Source of the DNA: Amycolatopsis thermalba
GTDB lineage: Bacteria > Actinomycetota > Actinomycetes > Mycobacteriales > Pseudonocardiaceae
Assembly (NCBI RefSeq): GCF_003385215.1
Contig: NZ_PQHW01000014.1
Location: forward strand, 24,554 to 88,553
Length of the DNA: 64,000 nt
Reading direction: 5' to 3'
Positions 45,353 through 54,460 of the stretch are shown here, piece after piece; the first letter of the stretch is position 1, and each line of letters begins with the position of its first letter. The notes beneath the pieces are model-generated. The model was not told where the DNA came from, searched no databases, and saw only the letters and a list, made by a program, of their open reading frames with translations. Made by a program: the position numbers and the translations under genes.

Positions 45353-46660
45353 GTGCTCAGCGCCTTTCGCTCGGCTCTCGCCACGCCGGACCTGCGCAAG
45401 AAGATCCTGTTCACGCTGTTGATCGTGGCCGTGTACCGGATCGGTGCGGTCACTCCGGCGCCCGGGATCTCCTATCCCAATGTGCAGGCATGCCAGGCAG
45501 GTGCCGACCAGTCCGGCATCTACTCCCTGCTGAACCTGTTCAGCGGCGGGGCGCTCCTGCAGTTGTCGATCTTCTCGACCGGCATCATGCCGTACATCAC
45601 GGCCAGCATCATCGTCCAGCTGCTCACCGTCGTCATCCCGCGGTTCGAGGAGCTGAAGAAGGAAGGCCAGGCCGGCCAGAGCAAGCTGACGCAGTACACC
45701 CGGTACCTGACGATCGCGCTGGCGATCCTGCAGGCGACCGGTGTGGTGGCGCTGGCCGACCGCGGCCAGCTGTTCCCGGACTGCGCGCAGTCGATCATCC
45801 CGGACAACAGCATCTTCTCGCTGGCGCTGATCGTCATCACGATGACGGCGGGCACCGCGGTCATGATGTGGCTGGGCGAGCTCATCACCGAGCGCGGCGT
45901 CGGCAACGGCATGTCCGTCCTGATCTTCCTGAACATCGCGGCCCGCATCCCGGCCGAAGGCATGAACATCCTGAACAACCAGGGCGGTCTCGTCTTCGCG
46001 CTGGTGTGCCTCTTCGGCCTGGTGATCATCGCCAGCGTCATCTTCGTCGAGCAGGGCCAGCGCCGGATCCCGGTGCAGTACGCCAAGCGGATGATCGGCC
46101 GCCGGATGTACGGCGGCACGTCGACCTACCTGCCGATCAAGGTGAACCAGGCCGGTGTCATCCCGGTCATCTTCGCTTCGTCGCTGCTCTACCTGCCGGA
46201 CCTGATCAGCCGCCTGTTCGGTGACCCGACCAGCGGCTCGGGCTGGCAGGCGTTCCTGCAGACCTACGTGGTCAACCAGTCCAGCTGGGTGCACATCCTG
46301 CTGTACTTCGCGCTGATCATCTTCTTCACGTACTTCTACATCACCATCACCTTCAACGTGGATGAGCGCGCGGAGGAGATGAAGAAGTTCGGCGGCTTCA
46401 TCCCGGGCATCCGCCCGGGCCGGCCGACCGCCGAGTACCTGAGCTTCGTGCTGGGCCGGATCACCTTCCCCGGCTCGCTCTACCTCGGCATCATCGCGAT
46501 CCTCCCGAACTTCTTCCTGTCCATCACGCAGGAGGGCAACAACCAGAACTTCCCGTTCGGCGGCACCGCTGTGCTGATCATGGTCGGCGTCGGCCTCGAC
46601 ACGGTGAAGCAGATCGAAAGCCAGCTGATGCAGCGGAATTACGAAGGGTTCTTGCGATGA
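45353..46660 (+). CDS. secY: Protein translocase subunit SecY
   Basis: SecY is the channel subunit of the Sec translocon, with ten membrane helices in 435 residues. Readable elements are [20 protein letters not shown], the plug-region [40 protein letters not shown] and the C-terminal [15 protein letters not shown] 45353 is preceded by AGGAGG at 8 nt; the longer frame to 45263 is not conserved. adk overlaps the stop by 4 nt. Confidence 0.96.
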   Translation: MLSAFRSALATPDLRKKILFTLLIVAVYRIGAVTPAPGISYPNVQACQAGADQSGIYSLLNLFSGGALLQLSIFSTGIMPYITASIIVQLLTVVIPRFEELKKEGQAGQSKLTQYTRYLTIALAILQATGVVALADRGQLFPDCAQSIIPDNSIFSLALIVITMTAGTAVMMWLGELITERGVGNGMSVLIFLNIAARIPAEGMNILNNQGGLVFALVCLFGLVIIASVIFVEQGQRRIPVQYAKRMIGRRMYGGTSTYLPIKVNQAGVIPVIFASSLLYLPDLISRLFGDPTSGSGWQAFLQTYVVNQSSWVHILLYFALIIFFTYFYITITFNVDERAEEMKKFGGFIPGIRPGRPTAEYLSFVLGRITFPGSLYLGIIAILPNFFLSITQEGNNQNFPFGGTAVLIMVGVGLDTVKQIESQLMQRNYEGFLR

Positions 46661-47211
46661 CGCGCCTGGTTCTTGTCGGCCCGCCCGGAGCAGGAAAGGG
46701 AACTCAGGCGGTAGCGCTGTCGCAGCGGCTCTCCATCCCGCACATCTCCACCGGTGACCTCTTCCGCGCTCACGTGGCGGAGCAGACGCCGCTGGGCGAG
46801 GAGGCGAAGCGTTACCTCGACTCGGGCGAGCTGGTCCCGGACAGCGTCACCAACGAGATGGTCCGCGAGCGCCTGGCCGAGTCCGACACCAAGGCCGGCT
46901 TCCTGCTGGACGGGTTCCCGCGCAACACCAAGCAGGCCGAGGTCCTCGGCGAGATGCTGGCCGAGTCGGACAGCGCCCTCGACGCCGTCATCCAGCTCGA
47001 CGTGCCGGAGGACGTCCTGGTCGCGCGCCTGCTGGGCCGCGGCCGCACGGACGACACCGAAGAGGTCATCCGCCGCAGGCAGCAGGTCTACCAGTCGGAG
47101 ACCGCGCCGCTGCTGGACTACTACCGCGACATCCTGGTGAAGGTGGACGGCGTCGGCGAGGTCGACGAGGTGTCCTCGCGGATCGTGAACGCACTCGACG
47201 ACCGCGCGTGA
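46657..47211 (+). CDS. adk: Adenylate kinase
   Basis: Catalyses ATP + AMP to 2 ADP. The 184-residue product is the short-LID type without the zinc-binding lid. P-loop [13 protein letters not shown]-binding [24 protein letters not shown] and the LID start GRGRTDDT are all present. ATG 46657 overlaps the secY stop, and map overlaps the adk stop: the conserved secY-adk-map unit. Confidence 0.97.
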   Translation: MTRLVLVGPPGAGKGTQAVALSQRLSIPHISTGDLFRAHVAEQTPLGEEAKRYLDSGELVPDSVTNEMVRERLAESDTKAGFLLDGFPRNTKQAEVLGEMLAESDSALDAVIQLDVPEDVLVARLLGRGRTDDTEEVIRRRQQVYQSETAPLLDYYRDILVKVDGVGEVDEVSSRIVNALDDRA

Positions 47212-48020
47212 ACCTGGTGCCTTCCGTGCTCCGCCGCCACCGCGGCATCGAGATCAAGACGCCCGGCGAGCTGGACGCGATGCGGGCCGCCGGCATCGTG
47301 GTGGCCCGCACCCTCGCGGCGGTCGCCGAGGCCGCCCGGCCCGGCGTCAGCACCGGTGACCTCGACGAGATCGCCGAGCAGACGATCCGGGCCGCCGGTG
47401 CGGTGCCCTCGTTCAAGGGCTACCACGGCTTCCCGGCCTCGATCTGCGCGTCGGTGAACGAGCAGGTCGTCCACGGCATCCCGGCGAAGACGACCGTGCT
47501 GGCCGAGGGCGACCTGCTGTCCGTGGACTGCGGCGCGATCCTCGACGGCTGGCACGGCGACTCCGCCGTCACCCTGGCCATCGGCACGGTCTCGGCCGCC
47601 GACCAGGCGCTGTCGGCCGCCACCCGCGCCGCGATGCTCGCCGGCATCGAGGCCGCCGTGCCCGGCGCCCGGCTCACCGACATCTCGCACGCCGTGCAGT
47701 CCTCGGCCGAGACCTCCGCGGCGGCCGACGGCATCGACTACGGCCAGATCGTCGAGTACGGCGGGCACGGCATCGGCACCGAGATGCACATGGAGCCGTT
47801 CCTGCCCAACGTCGGCAAGCCCGGCAAGGGGCCGAAGCTCAAGCCCGGTATGGCGCTGGCCATCGAGCCGATGCTGACCGGCGGCAGCGCCGAGACCGTC
47901 GAGCTGGAGGACGGCTGGACCGTGGTGACCGCGGACGGCTCGCGCGCCGCCCACTGGGAGCACACGGTCGCCGTCACGGAGGACGGTCCGCGCGTCCTGA
48001 CCCTCCTCGAAGGCTCCTGA
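47208..48020 (+). CDS. map: Methionine aminopeptidase, type I
   Basis: Removes initiator methionine from nascent proteins using two metal ions. The 270 residues carry the ligands in [20 protein letters not shown] (two Asp), [19 protein letters not shown] (His), [10 protein letters not shown] (Glu) and [12 protein letters not shown] (Glu), and the substrate His in [23 protein letters not shown] 47208 overlaps the adk stop. A weak hairpin (48030-48047) follows. Confidence 0.96.
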   Translation: MNLVPSVLRRHRGIEIKTPGELDAMRAAGIVVARTLAAVAEAARPGVSTGDLDEIAEQTIRAAGAVPSFKGYHGFPASICASVNEQVVHGIPAKTTVLAEGDLLSVDCGAILDGWHGDSAVTLAIGTVSAADQALSAATRAAMLAGIEAAVPGARLTDISHAVQSSAETSAAADGIDYGQIVEYGGHGIGTEMHMEPFLPNVGKPGKGPKLKPGMALAIEPMLTGGSAETVELEDGWTVVTADGSRAAHWEHTVAVTEDGPRVLTLLEGS

Positions 48021-48118
48021 CCTGCGGTTTCGCCCCTTCGGGGGCGATCAGGGGTATCGTCGGAGTGACGTTGCCTACCACACATCACCCCGCCTCGCGA
48101 GGTGCGACACAGGCTGCG

Positions 48119-48124
48119 TACACT
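48119..48124 (+). promoter_or_regulatory. Putative -10 box of the infA operon
   Basis: TACACT lies about 135 nt before infA, in a gene-free interval after map. The -35 is unclear. The infA-rpmJ-rpsM genes need a promoter here given the hairpin after map. Confidence 0.5.
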
Positions 48125-48259
48125 ATCTAGTCGGCGTACCCATCACGCCGGTTCCAACGTGCTCGTCAATGCTCGGGTCCTTGGGGTCGGTGCGGCGTGT
48201 CCGCCGAACGCAAGAGTTGCCCATTTCGGTGCTCTACCCAGTCACGAAACGCGGAGGAC

Positions 48260-48481
48260 ATGGCTAAGAAAGACGGGGCCATCGAGGTCGAAGGTCGGGT
48301 CATCGAGCCACTCCCCAACGCGATGTTCCGAGTCGAGTTGGAGAACGGTCACAAGGTCCTGGCACACATCAGCGGCAAGATGCGGCAGCACTACATCCGC
48401 ATCCTCCCGGAGGACCGGGTTGTCGTGGAGCTGTCGCCGTACGACCTGTCTCGCGGGCGGATCGTCTACCGCTACAAGTGA
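48260..48481 (+). CDS. infA: Translation initiation factor IF-1
   Basis: IF-1 occupies the A site during initiation. ATG 48260, behind GCGGAGGAC, gives the canonical 73 residues: [20 protein letters not shown] and an OB fold ending [20 protein letters not shown]. The longer upstream frame is not used. Confidence 0.97.
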   Translation: MAKKDGAIEVEGRVIEPLPNAMFRVELENGHKVLAHISGKMRQHYIRILPEDRVVVELSPYDLSRGRIVYRYK

Positions 48482-48513
48482 CACGGTGAGCAACGCATAA
48501 GGAAGCAGGAGAC

Positions 48514-48627
48514 GTGAAGGTCCAGCCGAGCGTCAAGAAGATCTGCGACAAGTGCAAGGTGATCCGCCGCCACGGCCGGATCATGGTGATCTGCGAGAAC
48601 CTGCGGCACAAGCAGCGGCAGGGCTGA
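48514..48627 (+). CDS. rpmJ: 50S ribosomal protein L36, zinc-binding form
   Basis: A 37-residue [23 protein letters not shown] and a second half ending in [12 protein letters not shown]. The zinc ligands C-x2-C, C and H are all present, so this is the zinc-dependent L36. GTG 48514 follows AAGGAAGCAGGAGAC. The position between infA and rpsM is universal. Confidence 0.97.
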   Translation: MKVQPSVKKICDKCKVIRRHGRIMVICENLRHKQRQG

Positions 48628-48835
48628 TCACCGCTCGCACCACGCAGAGCGGACGGACAGCTGAATACCCTCCCCGCACCTGCCGGGTCGCGCGAGCGGC
48701 CCAGCCGACCCCCGGACTCCAGGCCGGGGCCGGGACACCGGACACGCAAGTGCTCCGGACGACATGCGAGTCGGTCCCGGAACCGGGCGGGGAGCACACC
48801 TGGAGCGACGAACACTAGAAGGAGCATCAAGCGCC

Positions 48836-49216
48836 ATGGCACGACTCGCCGGCGTAGACCTCCCCCGCGAGAAGCGGTTGGAGATCGCGCTGACCTACAT
48901 CTACGGCATCGGTCGTACCCGCTCGAAGGAGCTCATCGCCGCGACGTCGCTGAACCCGGACACCCGGGTGCGCGACCTGTCCGACGACGACCTCGTCAAG
49001 CTGCGGGACTACATCGAAGAGAACTTCAAGGTCGAGGGTGACCTCCGCCGCGAGGTGCAGGCCGACATCCGTCGCAAGATCGAGATCGGCTGCTACGAGG
49101 GCCTGCGGTGGCGCCGCGGTCTGCCCGTCCGCGGTCAGCGGACCAAGACCAACGCCCGCACCCGCAAGGGTCCGAAGAAGACGGTCGCCGGCAAGAAGAA
49201 GGCTGGCAAGAAGTGA
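48836..49216 (+). CDS. rpsM: 30S ribosomal protein S13
   Basis: S13 in the 30S head contacts P-site tRNA and bridges to L5. ATG 48836, behind AGAAGGAGCATC, gives 126 residues: [60 protein letters not shown] and a lysine-rich end. The 208-nt gap from rpmJ has no gene. The stop overlaps the next small ORF (GTGA). Confidence 0.97.
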   Translation: MARLAGVDLPREKRLEIALTYIYGIGRTRSKELIAATSLNPDTRVRDLSDDDLVKLRDYIEENFKVEGDLRREVQADIRRKIEIGCYEGLRWRRGLPVRGQRTKTNARTRKGPKKTVAGKKKAGKK

Positions 49217-49419
49217 GCGTCCAGGGCAAGAAGGTCGTGCGGATCGGCGCCGGGCAGATGCGTCGCCGCAACAATTCGTGCGTCTCGCCGAAGGCCCTGT
49301 ACGCCCGCCCGATGGCGCTTCGCCAGCTCTACACCGACGCCGGCTCGCTGATCCGGCGTGGCCAGCAGGAGGCCCGCGAGGCCGCCGCTGCCGCCGCTCA
49401 GACCGAAAACTCGCGCTAG
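49213..49419 (+). CDS. Small basic protein between rpsM and rpsK, unknown
   Basis: A 68-residue ORF not normally present in this operon. GTG 49213 overlaps the rpsM stop (GTGA), so translation would be coupled. The product starts [20 protein letters not shown], continues [20 protein letters not shown] and ends in an Ala/Gln/Glu helix. Third codon positions are about 90% G or C, as in the flanking ribosomal genes, which supports real coding. It is basic in its N-terminal half, with one cysteine and no membrane segment. A ribosome-associated role is suggested only by position. Confidence 0.7.
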   Translation: MSVQGKKVVRIGAGQMRRRNNSCVSPKALYARPMALRQLYTDAGSLIRRGQQEAREAAAAAAQTENSR

Positions 49420-49438
49420 GCAGGAGAAACCACCCAAC

Positions 49439-49840
49439 ATGCCACCCAAGGCTCGCGCCGGGGCCAAGAAGGTCCGGCGGAAGGAAAAGAAGAACGTGGC
49501 CCACGGCCACGCCCACATCAAGAGCACGTTCAACAACACCATCGTGTCGATCACCGACCCGAACGGTGCCGTGATCTCGTGGGCCTCGTCCGGCCACGTC
49601 GGCTTCAAGGGCTCCCGCAAGTCCACCCCGTTCGCCGCGCAGATGGCGGCCGAGAACGCGGCCCGCAAGGCCGCCGAGCACGGGATGAAGAAGGTCGACG
49701 TGTTCGTCAAGGGCCCGGGTTCCGGCCGGGAGACGGCGATCCGTTCGCTGCAGGCCGCCGGTCTCGAGGTCGGCACCATCCAGGACGTGACCCCGCAGCC
49801 TCACAACGGCTGCCGCCCGCCCAAGCGGCGCCGGGTCTGA
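49439..49840 (+). CDS. rpsK: 30S ribosomal protein S11
   Basis: S11 lies on the 30S platform near the Shine-Dalgarno helix. ATG 49439, behind GGCAGGAGAAACC, gives 133 residues: [40 protein letters not shown] and [17 protein letters not shown]. It is separated from rpsM by the 68-residue ORF. Confidence 0.97.
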   Translation: MPPKARAGAKKVRRKEKKNVAHGHAHIKSTFNNTIVSITDPNGAVISWASSGHVGFKGSRKSTPFAAQMAAENAARKAAEHGMKKVDVFVKGPGSGRETAIRSLQAAGLEVGTIQDVTPQPHNGCRPPKRRRV

Positions 49841-49863
49841 GGAACGGGGAGGAGTAACAACAC

Positions 49864-50469
49864 ATGGCTCGCTACACCGGCCCCGCGACTCGCATCTCGC
49901 GGCGCCTCAAGGTTGACCTCGTCGGCGGCGACCAGGCTTTCGAGCGCCGCCCGTACCCGCCCGGCCAGCACGGCCGCGGCCGCATCAAGGAGAGCGAGTA
50001 CCTGCTTCAGCTCCAGGAGAAGCAGAAGGCTCGCTACACCTACGGTGTCCTGGAGCGGCAGTTCAGCCGTTACTACAAGGAGGCCGCGCGGCGCCCCGGC
50101 AAGACCGGTGAGAACCTGCTGCAGATCCTCGAGTCGCGCCTGGACAACGTCGTGTACCGCGCCGGCCTGGCCCGGACCCGCCGCCAGGCGCGTCAGCTGG
50201 TCGCGCACGGTCACTTCACCGTCAACGGCGTGAAGGTGACGATCCCCAGCTACCAGGTCGAGAAGTTCGACATCATCGACGTGCGGCCGAAGTCGCTCCA
50301 GATGCTGCCCTTCGTGGCCGCCAAGGAGTCCTTCGGCGACCGGCCGATCCCCGGCTGGCTGCAGGTCGTGCAGTCCAACCTGCGCATCCTGGTGCACCAG
50401 CTCCCCGAGCGGGCGCAGATCGACGTTCCCGTCCAGGAACAGCTGATCGTCGAGTACTACTCGAAGTGA
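49864..50469 (+). CDS. rpsD: 30S ribosomal protein S4
   Basis: S4 initiates 30S assembly and has antitermination activity. The 201 residues include [20 protein letters not shown], the S4 RNA-binding domain ([20 protein letters not shown]) and a C-terminal LIVEYYSK. The zinc-binding cysteines seen in some S4 proteins are absent (zinc-independent form). Confidence 0.97.
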   Translation: MARYTGPATRISRRLKVDLVGGDQAFERRPYPPGQHGRGRIKESEYLLQLQEKQKARYTYGVLERQFSRYYKEAARRPGKTGENLLQILESRLDNVVYRAGLARTRRQARQLVAHGHFTVNGVKVTIPSYQVEKFDIIDVRPKSLQMLPFVAAKESFGDRPIPGWLQVVQSNLRILVHQLPERAQIDVPVQEQLIVEYYSK

Positions 50470-50560
50470 TCGGCAGCGGCGGCGCGCACCCGCGCGCCGC
50501 CGCTTCGCCATCCCTTTCGGCGTCATATGGCGGGCGCCGGCAGGAAAGGAAGAGAAGAAA

Positions 50561-51628
50561 GTGCTGATTTCCCAGCGACCGGCCCTCGGCGAGGAGCCGA
50601 TCAACGAGACCCGGTCCCGGTTCACCATCGAGCCGCTGGAGCCCGGCTTCGGGTACACCCTCGGCAACTCGCTGCGGCGCACGCTGCTGTCGTCCATCCC
50701 GGGCGCGGCGGTCACCAGCATCCGCATCGACGGGGTGCTGCACGAGTTCACCACGGTCCCCGGGGTGAAGGAAGACGTCACCGACATCATCCTGAACCTC
50801 AAGGAACTGGTCGTGTCCTCCGAGGAGGACGAGCCCGTCACCATGTACCTGCGCAAGCAGGGCCCGGGTGAGGTCACCGCGGCCGACATCGTGCCGCCGG
50901 CCGGCGTCACCGTGCACAACCAGGATCTGCACATCGCCTCGCTGAACGGCAAGGGCAAGCTGGAGATCGAACTGGTCGTCGAGCGCGGTCGTGGTTACGT
51001 GCCTGCCCAGCAGAACAAGCAGGCGGGTGCCGAGATCGGCCGGATCCCGGTCGACTCGATCTACTCGCCGGTGCTGAAGGTCACCTACAAGGTCGAGGCG
51101 ACCCGTGTCGAGCAGCGCACCGACTTCGACAAGCTGATCCTGGACGTCGAGACCAAGCCGTCGATCACCCCGCGGGACGCCGTCGCTTCCGCCGGCAAGA
51201 CGCTGGTCGAGCTGTTCGGCCTGGCCCGGGAGCTCAACGTCGACGCCGAGGGCATCGAGATCGGCCCGTCGCCGCAGGAGGCGGACACCATCGCCGCCTA
51301 CGCGATGCCGATCGAGGACCTGGACCTGACGGTCCGGTCGTACAACTGCCTCAAGCGCGAGGGCATCCACACGGTCGGCGAACTGGTCTCGCGCAGCGAG
51401 GCCGACCTGCTCGACATCCGCAACTTCGGCGCGAAGTCGATCGACGAGGTCAAGATGAAGCTCGTCGGTCTCGGCCTCTCGCTGAAGGACAGCCCGCCCG
51501 GGTTCGACCCGACCGCGGCTGCCGCGTCCTACGAGGGCGGCGAGAGCTGGTCCGCCGAGGGTGTCGGCGGTCTGTCGGACAACGGCCACGACGACGGCCA
51601 GGACTACGCAGAGACGGAGCAGCTGTAA
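50561..51628 (+). CDS. rpoA: DNA-directed RNA polymerase subunit alpha
   Basis: The alpha dimer scaffolds beta and beta'. The 355 residues have the N-terminal domain ([40 protein letters not shown]) and the C-terminal domain that binds UP elements and activators ([38 protein letters not shown]). An acidic Gly/Ser tail follows. GTG 50561 follows AAAGGAAGAGAAG. Co-directional with rpsD and rplQ. Confidence 0.97.
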   Translation: MLISQRPALGEEPINETRSRFTIEPLEPGFGYTLGNSLRRTLLSSIPGAAVTSIRIDGVLHEFTTVPGVKEDVTDIILNLKELVVSSEEDEPVTMYLRKQGPGEVTAADIVPPAGVTVHNQDLHIASLNGKGKLEIELVVERGRGYVPAQQNKQAGAEIGRIPVDSIYSPVLKVTYKVEATRVEQRTDFDKLILDVETKPSITPRDAVASAGKTLVELFGLARELNVDAEGIEIGPSPQEADTIAAYAMPIEDLDLTVRSYNCLKREGIHTVGELVSRSEADLLDIRNFGAKSIDEVKMKLVGLGLSLKDSPPGFDPTAAAASYEGGESWSAEGVGGLSDNGHDDGQDYAETEQL

Positions 51629-51706
51629 GGACGGCAGCCCGCCCCGCCGGATGAGCGTGCGGGGCGGGCGCCGGCCTGAAAGCGGCCGGATTTACGAGGA
51701 GAAGCA

Positions 51707-52285
51707 ATGCCCACCCCCACGAAGGGCCCCCGTCTCGGTGGATCCGCGGCCCACGAGCGGCTGATGATGGCGAACCTCGCCACGTCGCTGTTCGAGCACG
51801 GCAAGATCACCACGACCGAGGCCAAGGCCCGCCGGATGCGGCCGCTCGCCGAGAAGCTGATCACCAAGGCGAAGCGCGGCGACCTGCACAACCGGCGTCA
51901 GATCCAGCGCGTGATCCGCGACAAGGACGTGGTTCACAAGCTGCTGGCCGAGATCGGCCCGTTCTTCGCGGACCGCAACGGCGGCTACACCCGGATCACC
52001 AAGACGATGCCGCGCAAGGGCGACAACGCCCCGATGGCGGTCATCGAGCTGGTGTCCGAGAAGACCGTCACCGCGGAGGCGGAGAAGGCGCGGAAGACCA
52101 AGTTCGCGGCTAAGGACACTGCCGAGGCTTCATCCGCGGTCGAGGAGACCAAGGCCGAGGCGACCGACCAGGACGCCGAGGCGCCCGAGTCGGCCACCAC
52201 CGAGGCGACGGCCGAGCCGGCCGAGGGTGCCGACGAGGCCAAGGCTGAGGACACCAAGGACGAGGCCAAGAAGGACGAGTCCTGA
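51707..52285 (+). CDS. rplQ: 50S ribosomal protein L17
   Basis: L17 lies near the tunnel exit. The 192 residues comprise a conserved core of ~120 ([60 protein letters not shown]). A ~70-residue tail rich in Ala, Glu, Thr and Asp follows. ATG 51707 follows ACGAGGAGAAGC. The stop codon is TGA at 52283-52285, where the truA frame has an overlapping CTG. Confidence 0.96.
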   Translation: MPTPTKGPRLGGSAAHERLMMANLATSLFEHGKITTTEAKARRMRPLAEKLITKAKRGDLHNRRQIQRVIRDKDVVHKLLAEIGPFFADRNGGYTRITKTMPRKGDNAPMAVIELVSEKTVTAEAEKARKTKFAAKDTAEASSAVEETKAEATDQDAEAPESATTEATAEPAEGADEAKAEDTKDEAKKDES

Positions 52286-53190
52286 CGGCTGAGTTCGGTC
52301 CAGGCAACGAGCCCGCTGCTCCCTCCGGGGAGGGCGGGCTCGTTCGTCTGCGCCTGGACGTCAGCTACGACGGCACGCAGTTCTCCGGGTGGGCCCGCCA
52401 GCCGGGCCGCCGCACGGTGCAGGGCCTGCTGGAGGAGGCGCTGGCGAAGCAGCCGCCCGGGGCCGCGGTGCCGAAGTCGGTCGTGGTGGCCGGCCGCACG
52501 GACGCCGGGGTGCACGCGACCGGGCAGGTCGTGCACGTGGACGTGGTGCCGTTGTCCGGGCCGGCCGGACGGCTGGCGGTGGACGAGCACGGAATTCTTG
52601 ATCTGGAGCGGATGCGGCACCGCTGGAACCGGTTCCTGCCAGGTGACGTGCGGGTGCTGGACGCGCGCGTTGCACCCGAGGGTTTCGACGCCCGGTTCTC
52701 GGCCATTCGACGGCACTACCGCTATCGGGTGTCGGACGCGCCGTGGGGTGTCGACCCGCTGCGCCGGTTCGACACGCTCGGGTGGGGCCGGCCGCTGTCC
52801 CTGACGGCGATGAACTCCGCGTCGGAGGCGCTGCTGGGCCTGCGGGACTTCGCGGCGTTCTGCAAGCAACGCGAGGGCGGCACGACGATCCGCGAGCTGC
52901 AACGGTTCACCTGGCACCGGATCGACGAGCACGTGGTGGAGGCCGAGGTCTTGGCGGACGCGTTCTGCCACTCGATGGTCCGCAGCCTGGTCGGCGCGAT
53001 GCTCCTCGTGGGTGACGGCCGTCGACCGGTGGAGTGGCCGGCGGAGCTGCTGCGCGGGGGAGTGCGGGACAGCGCGGTGGCCCCAGCACACGGCCTGACG
53101 CTGACTGGGGTCGACTACCCGGCCGACGAGGAGCTGGCAGCACGAGCGGAGCAAACCCGCAACATGCGAGCGACATCCGAGGCGAGCTGA
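52282..53190 (+). CDS. truA: tRNA pseudouridine synthase A, non-standard start
   Basis: TruA makes pseudouridine at tRNA positions 38-40. The first ATG/GTG/TTG in frame is GTG 52417. Starting there would delete the conserved N-terminal motif [20 protein letters not shown], which is fully encoded upstream in the same frame. No standard start lies upstream. CTG 52282 overlaps the rplQ stop as CTGA with AAGGA just upstream, giving 302 residues; CTG 52348 is an alternative. The catalytic motif [14 protein letters not shown] and [27 protein letters not shown] are intact. A hairpin (52309-52341) lies inside the extended start region. Confidence 0.88.
   Translation: MTAEFGPGNEPAAPSGEGGLVRLRLDVSYDGTQFSGWARQPGRRTVQGLLEEALAKQPPGAAVPKSVVVAGRTDAGVHATGQVVHVDVVPLSGPAGRLAVDEHGILDLERMRHRWNRFLPGDVRVLDARVAPEGFDARFSAIRRHYRYRVSDAPWGVDPLRRFDTLGWGRPLSLTAMNSASEALLGLRDFAAFCKQREGGTTIRELQRFTWHRIDEHVVEAEVLADAFCHSMVRSLVGAMLLVGDGRRPVEWPAELLRGGVRDSAVAPAHGLTLTGVDYPADEELAARAEQTRNMRATSEAS
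52309..52341 (+). terminator. Hairpin just after rplQ, inside the truA 5' region
   Basis: GAGCCCGC pairs with GCGGGCTC, with inner CTCCC/GGGAG and a TCCG loop. It lies 24 nt after the rplQ stop with no T tract. It could end the rplQ transcript partially or regulate truA initiation. Confidence 0.55.
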
Positions 53191-53191
53191 G

Positions 53192-53230
53192 TTATCCACA
53201 ATCCACAGGGGTTGTCCACAGCTATCCACA
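53192..53230 (+). promoter_or_regulatory. Cluster of DnaA-box-like sites
   Basis: Same-strand 9-mers TTATCCACA (53192), TTGTCCACA (53212) and CTATCCACA (53222), with a weaker CAATCCACA (53199). The three strong sites start 20 and 10 bases apart, about whole helical turns. TTATCCACA and TTGTCCACA are consensus DnaA boxes in E. coli and actinobacteria. No dnaA, dnaN or AT-rich unwinding region is nearby. Confidence 0.65.
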
Positions 53231-53280
53231 GGCCGCGCACGGGCGGTAAGGGGGAGCTGACGGCGGGGAAGCCTGGCCGT

Positions 53281-53430
53281 GCGGAAGGCCTCCGTTCCGG
53301 CGGCCGGCAACGCACGCGGGCTGGTGATCAGCCTGACCACGCGGCAGCCCTGCGTTCCGGCAGCCGGCAACGCGAGTGGCCCGGCACTCGGCTGACCGCG
53401 GCAGCCCTGCGACCGCCGCCCGGCAACGCG
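53281..53430. repeat. Three ~60-bp imperfect tandem repeats
   Basis: Units starting at 53281, 53341 and 53398 share GCGG.AG.CCT.CG and GCCGGCAACGC cores. Copies one and two are exactly 60 bp apart and match over about 33 bases with few differences. No coding frame is supported. Confidence 0.65.
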
Positions 53431-53487
53431 ACAGCACCGACTACCCCAACCAGACCTCCCCCGCCCCCGATCCACAGCCGGTCTTTG

Positions 53488-53545
53488 GTCGCCGATCAGG
53501 CGTGTCAAGGTACTCTTTCCCGCCTTGACACGCCTGCTCGGCGAC
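53488..53545. repeat. 23-bp inverted repeat, 12-nt loop
   Basis: Arms 53488-53510 and 53523-53545 are reverse complements with one mismatch (GTCGCCGA.CAGGCGTGTC core). Transcribed, this forms a very stable hairpin; as DNA it resembles terminal inverted repeats of a minimal element or a protein-binding palindrome. No T tract follows. Confidence 0.8.
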
Positions 53546-53753
53546 TGAAACACAATCAGGCATCGGGGGCGGGGGTGGTCGGAAGGTGACCGTTCGGCGC
53601 CGTGAGGCGCTTTCCGCCCGAAGGGCGTTGCCCGCCCGCAGGGCGGACTCCCCGCCTGCCCAAAAGCAAGACTAAAGATCAAAAGATGTCCTCGCGGACG
53701 GGCAGGCTCCGGGATGACGGGGAATGCAGGAACCTCACCTCGGGCAGGTGGTC

Positions 53754-53904
53754 GCTGGGTGGTCATCCCGTCGCCTTCCGGTTTGTGCATATCACCTTGA
53801 GCCAGGGCCGCAAGGTTGGCATGGTCGGCCGCCGGAGAGAGCCTGGGTTGCGGCCCTGGCTCAAGGTGATCGTTGCGTGTCAGGCGACGGGATGACCACC
53901 CAGC
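53754..53904. repeat. 150-bp interrupted palindrome with two paired arm blocks
   Basis: Outer arms 53754-53775 and 53883-53904 are exact 22-bp reverse complements (GCTGGGTGGTCATCCCGTCG core). Inner arms 53791-53813 and 53848-53870 are exact 23-bp reverse complements (ATCACCTTGAGCCAGGGCC core). The segments between arm blocks (15 and 12 nt) do not pair well, and the central loop is about 34 nt. It could be a structured RNA, a terminator for the convergent PPOX gene, or a MITE-like element. No gene is seen elsewhere in 53191-53935. Confidence 0.85.
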
Positions 53905-53935
53905 TACCTTGGGTTCAAGACGGCGCTGCGCGCCG

Positions 53936-54367
53936 TCAGTATCCCCGTACCGCGTTGATCCTCACCCGCAATACCTGGGGATACTGCTCCGAAAACCCCG
54001 CCAGGCTTCCGCTTACCCGCTCCATCGCCTTGCCGTACTTCGCCACGTACGAGGCGTTCTCGTGTGCCGGGGGTTGTGTGTCGGCCGGTCGGGCCAGTCC
54101 GCGGAACACCACGACGTCCGAGCCCTGCCCGTCGCTGTTGAAGTGGAGCGCCACCTGCGGCCGGTCCCGGATGTGGTCCAGTCGCTTGGCGCGCGCGGCG
54201 TTGTACACCAGGAACTCGCCGTCCCGCCACACGAACCACACCGGGTTCGGCTGCGGGGTGCCGTCCGCGCCCGTCGTGGTGAGCCAGACGACCTGCTCGG
54301 TCTCGAGCCGTTCGCGGACCCGCCGTCCGAACGGGCTCGACGGGTCGGGGAGCACGTCGCCTGCCAT
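53936..54367 (-). CDS. PPOX-class (F420/flavin-dependent) oxidoreductase, Rv3369-like
   Basis: A split-barrel flavin/deazaflavin protein of 143 residues. It has the PPOX pattern VVWLTTTGADGTPQPNPVWF, FLVYNAARAKRLDHIRDRPQ and VALHFNSDGQGSDVVVFRGL. Actinobacterial members bind F420 or FMN and reduce unknown substrates. ATG 54367 is preferred. It is divergent from pepE. The specific Rv3369-like subgroup is a recalled resemblance; substrate unknown. Confidence 0.82.
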   Translation of the reverse strand: MAGDVLPDPSSPFGRRVRERLETEQVVWLTTTGADGTPQPNPVWFVWRDGEFLVYNAARAKRLDHIRDRPQVALHFNSDGQGSDVVVFRGLARPADTQPPAHENASYVAKYGKAMERVSGSLAGFSEQYPQVLRVRINAVRGY

Positions 54368-54460
54368 GCCGCCAGCGTAGTGGCCGGGCTCACTTCCGGC
54401 GCAACTTCACCGACCGCCCGTGATAGGCATTCGGGGATCGAGCGCCGGAAAGGATCATCG

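Noticed and set aside
52417..53190. truA starting at GTG 52417
   Set aside because: That start would remove the conserved YDGT...GW region, which is encoded in frame just upstream.
53192..53230. Chromosomal origin oriC
   Set aside because: No dnaA or dnaN nearby, no AT-rich unwinding region and only a few boxes; kept as a DnaA-box-like cluster instead.
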